In this document: one piece after another, positions 6,500-7,271 of the stretch
How positions within the stretch are numbered: the stretch's first letter is position 1
How the letters are laid out: the number at the start of each line of letters is the position of its first letter
Program-made: the position numbers and the translations under genes
From: Burkholderiales bacterium
GTDB lineage: Bacteria > Pseudomonadota > Gammaproteobacteria > Burkholderiales > CAIKXV01
DNA: 7,271 nucleotides
Direction of reading: 5' to 3'
NCBI GenBank assembly: GCA_019751575.1
Contig: JAIENF010000681.1
Coordinates: 1-7,271 of the forward strand
The notes under the pieces: generated by a model
Told to the model about the DNA's origin: nothing
Seen by the model: the letters and a program-made list of their open reading frames with translations, nothing else
Database searches by the model: none

Positions 6500-7145
6500 C
6501 CATGGTGACCATTCCCATCCGGAACACGACGGGCACGATGCGCATGCCCCGGTCGACGACCTCGACCACTACGCGCCCGAATCGCTGCTGATGGAACAGG
6601 CCCTGCGGGAGCTGCTGATCGAGCAGGGCGTGTTCTCTGCCGAGGACATCCAGCGCCAGATCGACCTGACCGAGTCGCGCACGCCGGCGCTCGGTGCGCA
6701 GATCATCGCGCGCGCCTGGGTCGATCCGGCCTTCCGCGCCGCGCTGCTCGAGGATGCGAAGCCTGCGCTGGGTGGTGCGTTCGCGCTCGACCTGGCGAAC
6801 ACGCCGGAGCTCACCGTGCTCGAGAACACCGCGGGGCTGCACCACGTGGTGTGCTGCACGCTGTGTTCCTGCTACCCGCGCAACATCCTCGGCATCCCGC
6901 CGGCCTGGTACAAGAGCCGCGAGTATCGTTCCCGCGTGGTGATCGAACCGCGATCGGTGCTGAAGGAATTCGGCACCGAGCTGCCGGCGCAGCGCGAGAT
7001 CCGGGTGGTCGACTCGACCGCCGACATGCGCTACCTGGTGATCCCGCTGCGCCCGGCGGGGACCGAGGGCTGGGACGAGGAACGGCTGGCGGCGCTGGTC
7101 ACGCGCGACAGCATGATCGGCGTGTCGCAGGCGCTGGCACCATGA
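6486..7145 (+). CDS. Nitrile hydratase alpha-type / ScnC-like metal-binding subunit
   Basis: This 219-residue catalytic subunit has the metal site VVCCTLCSCYP: Cys124, Cys127 and Cys129 with backbone amides of Ser128-Cys129 are the expected ligands, and Cys127 and Cys129 are the positions oxidised to sulfinate and sulfenate in the family. Thr at 125 (CTLCSC rather than CSLCSC) indicates a cobalt-type enzyme. Downstream, NILGIPPAWYKS, EYRSRVVIEPRSVL and EFG are classical nitrile hydratase alpha segments. The end, about LRPAGTEGWDEERLAALVTRDSMIGV, is shared with thiocyanate hydrolase gamma. The N-terminus is histidine- and acid-rich (His 4, 6, 9, 11, 14, 17, 20), like ScnC as I recall it. The family hydrates nitriles to amides, or hydrolyses thiocyanate to carbonyl sulfide and ammonia. 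The adjacent amidase and the alpha-like sequence favour nitrile hydration, but substrate is not decided by sequence. It overlaps the preceding gene by 14 bases. Confidence 0.92.
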   Translation: MTVHDHGDHSHPEHDGHDAHAPVDDLDHYAPESLLMEQALRELLIEQGVFSAEDIQRQIDLTESRTPALGAQIIARAWVDPAFRAALLEDAKPALGGAFALDLANTPELTVLENTAGLHHVVCCTLCSCYPRNILGIPPAWYKSREYRSRVVIEPRSVLKEFGTELPAQREIRVVDSTADMRYLVIPLRPAGTEGWDEERLAALVTRDSMIGVSQALAP

Positions 7146-7189
7146 CGGCGGCCGGCGCGGAGGGCCTGGCGCCGGCGGTGCGACGATGA
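7142..7189 (+). CDS. 15-codon ORF chained by ATGA overlaps; doubtful gene
   Basis: ATG 7142 overlaps the stop of the metal-binding subunit (ATGA) and the ORF ends in TGA 7187-7189, which itself overlaps the next ATG at 7186 in the same way. The encoded peptide is short, Ala- and Gly-rich and matches nothing I know. It could be a translational relay to the next gene, the remnant of a longer gene, or coincidence. Confidence 0.2.
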   Translation: MTAAGAEGLAPAVRR

Positions 7190-7271
7190 CCGGGGCCGGA
7201 CGCGACACGGAGATCGGGCGAGACGTGCGCATGCGCGGCTTCTCGGCGCGCGCAACCGTCGAGGCTGCGCT
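7186..7271 (+). CDS. Start of a downstream gene, possibly MoeA-like molybdotransferase (partial)
   Basis: An open frame starts at ATG 7186 and continues past the window end (28 full codons visible). After a polar leader of about 14 residues it reads RMRGFSARATVEAA. This resembles the R-x-x-GF-x-x-R-x-x-VE-x-A opening that I associate with some MoeA/gephyrin-type molybdopterin molybdotransferases, enzymes that insert molybdate into molybdopterin. The match is short and from memory. The Shine-Dalgarno is weak, and coupling through the ATGA overlap is plausible. If the gene instead encodes a hydratase maturation factor, the sequence seen here does not show it. Confidence 0.35.
   Translation, partial: MTGAGRDTEIGRDVRMRGFSARATVEAA

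Noticed and set aside
1..7271. tRNA, rRNA, CRISPR arrays, IS ends, riboswitches
   Set aside because: I looked and saw no cloverleaf-like tRNA, regularly spaced repeats, transposase motifs or long structured leader; almost all DNA is coding.

Overview
The window is about two-thirds GC, has almost no spare DNA, and reads as a chromosomal stretch of a beta-proteobacterium, most likely Burkholderiales. The evidence is a Bug-type (TctC-like) periplasmic solute-binding protein, a double-Cache hybrid histidine kinase with a DLRQP-type H-box, and gene junctions that mostly overlap by 4 to 14 bases. I see no rRNA, tRNA, CRISPR array, IS element or phage gene. This taxonomic call is an inference from gene content.

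Layout. Positions 2-91 are the tail of a VOC/glyoxalase-fold gene. After a 69-base gap come a membrane hybrid sensor kinase (161-2434) and, overlapping it by 8 bases, an amidase-signature hydrolase with a C-terminal extension that resembles AtzG/GatC-type small subunits (2427-4088). A short hairpin-containing gap separates this pair from a convergent small lipoprotein gene on the minus strand (4151-4708). A divergent intergenic region (4709-4813) carries a 10-bp-spaced direct repeat and a weak -10 element. From it a tight plus-strand operon runs off the end of the window: Bug-type binding protein (4814-5839), then three genes that together make one nitrile-hydratase-family metalloenzyme (5844-7145), then a 15-codon ORF and the start of another gene, possibly MoeA-like (7186 onward).

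The most interesting unit is the hydratase. The usual two-domain nitrile hydratase beta subunit is split into separate N-half and C-half genes, followed by an alpha-type subunit with an intact CTLCSC cobalt-type metal site and a histidine-rich N-terminus. This is the architecture and gene order I know from thiocyanate hydrolase (scnB-scnA-scnC), and toyocamycin nitrile hydratase is also three-subunit. The alpha-type sequence around the metal site looks more like nitrile hydratase than thiocyanate hydrolase as I remember them.

Working model (inference): a Bug-family protein captures a small organic solute in the periplasm, the three-subunit hydratase turns a nitrile into an amide, and the nearby amidase turns the amide into an acid. 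The double-Cache kinase, which has its own receiver domain, may sense a related small molecule. No DNA-binding response regulator, Bug partner permease or hydratase activator is visible here, so the system probably continues outside the window. Thiocyanate or a cyano-heterocycle are alternative substrates.
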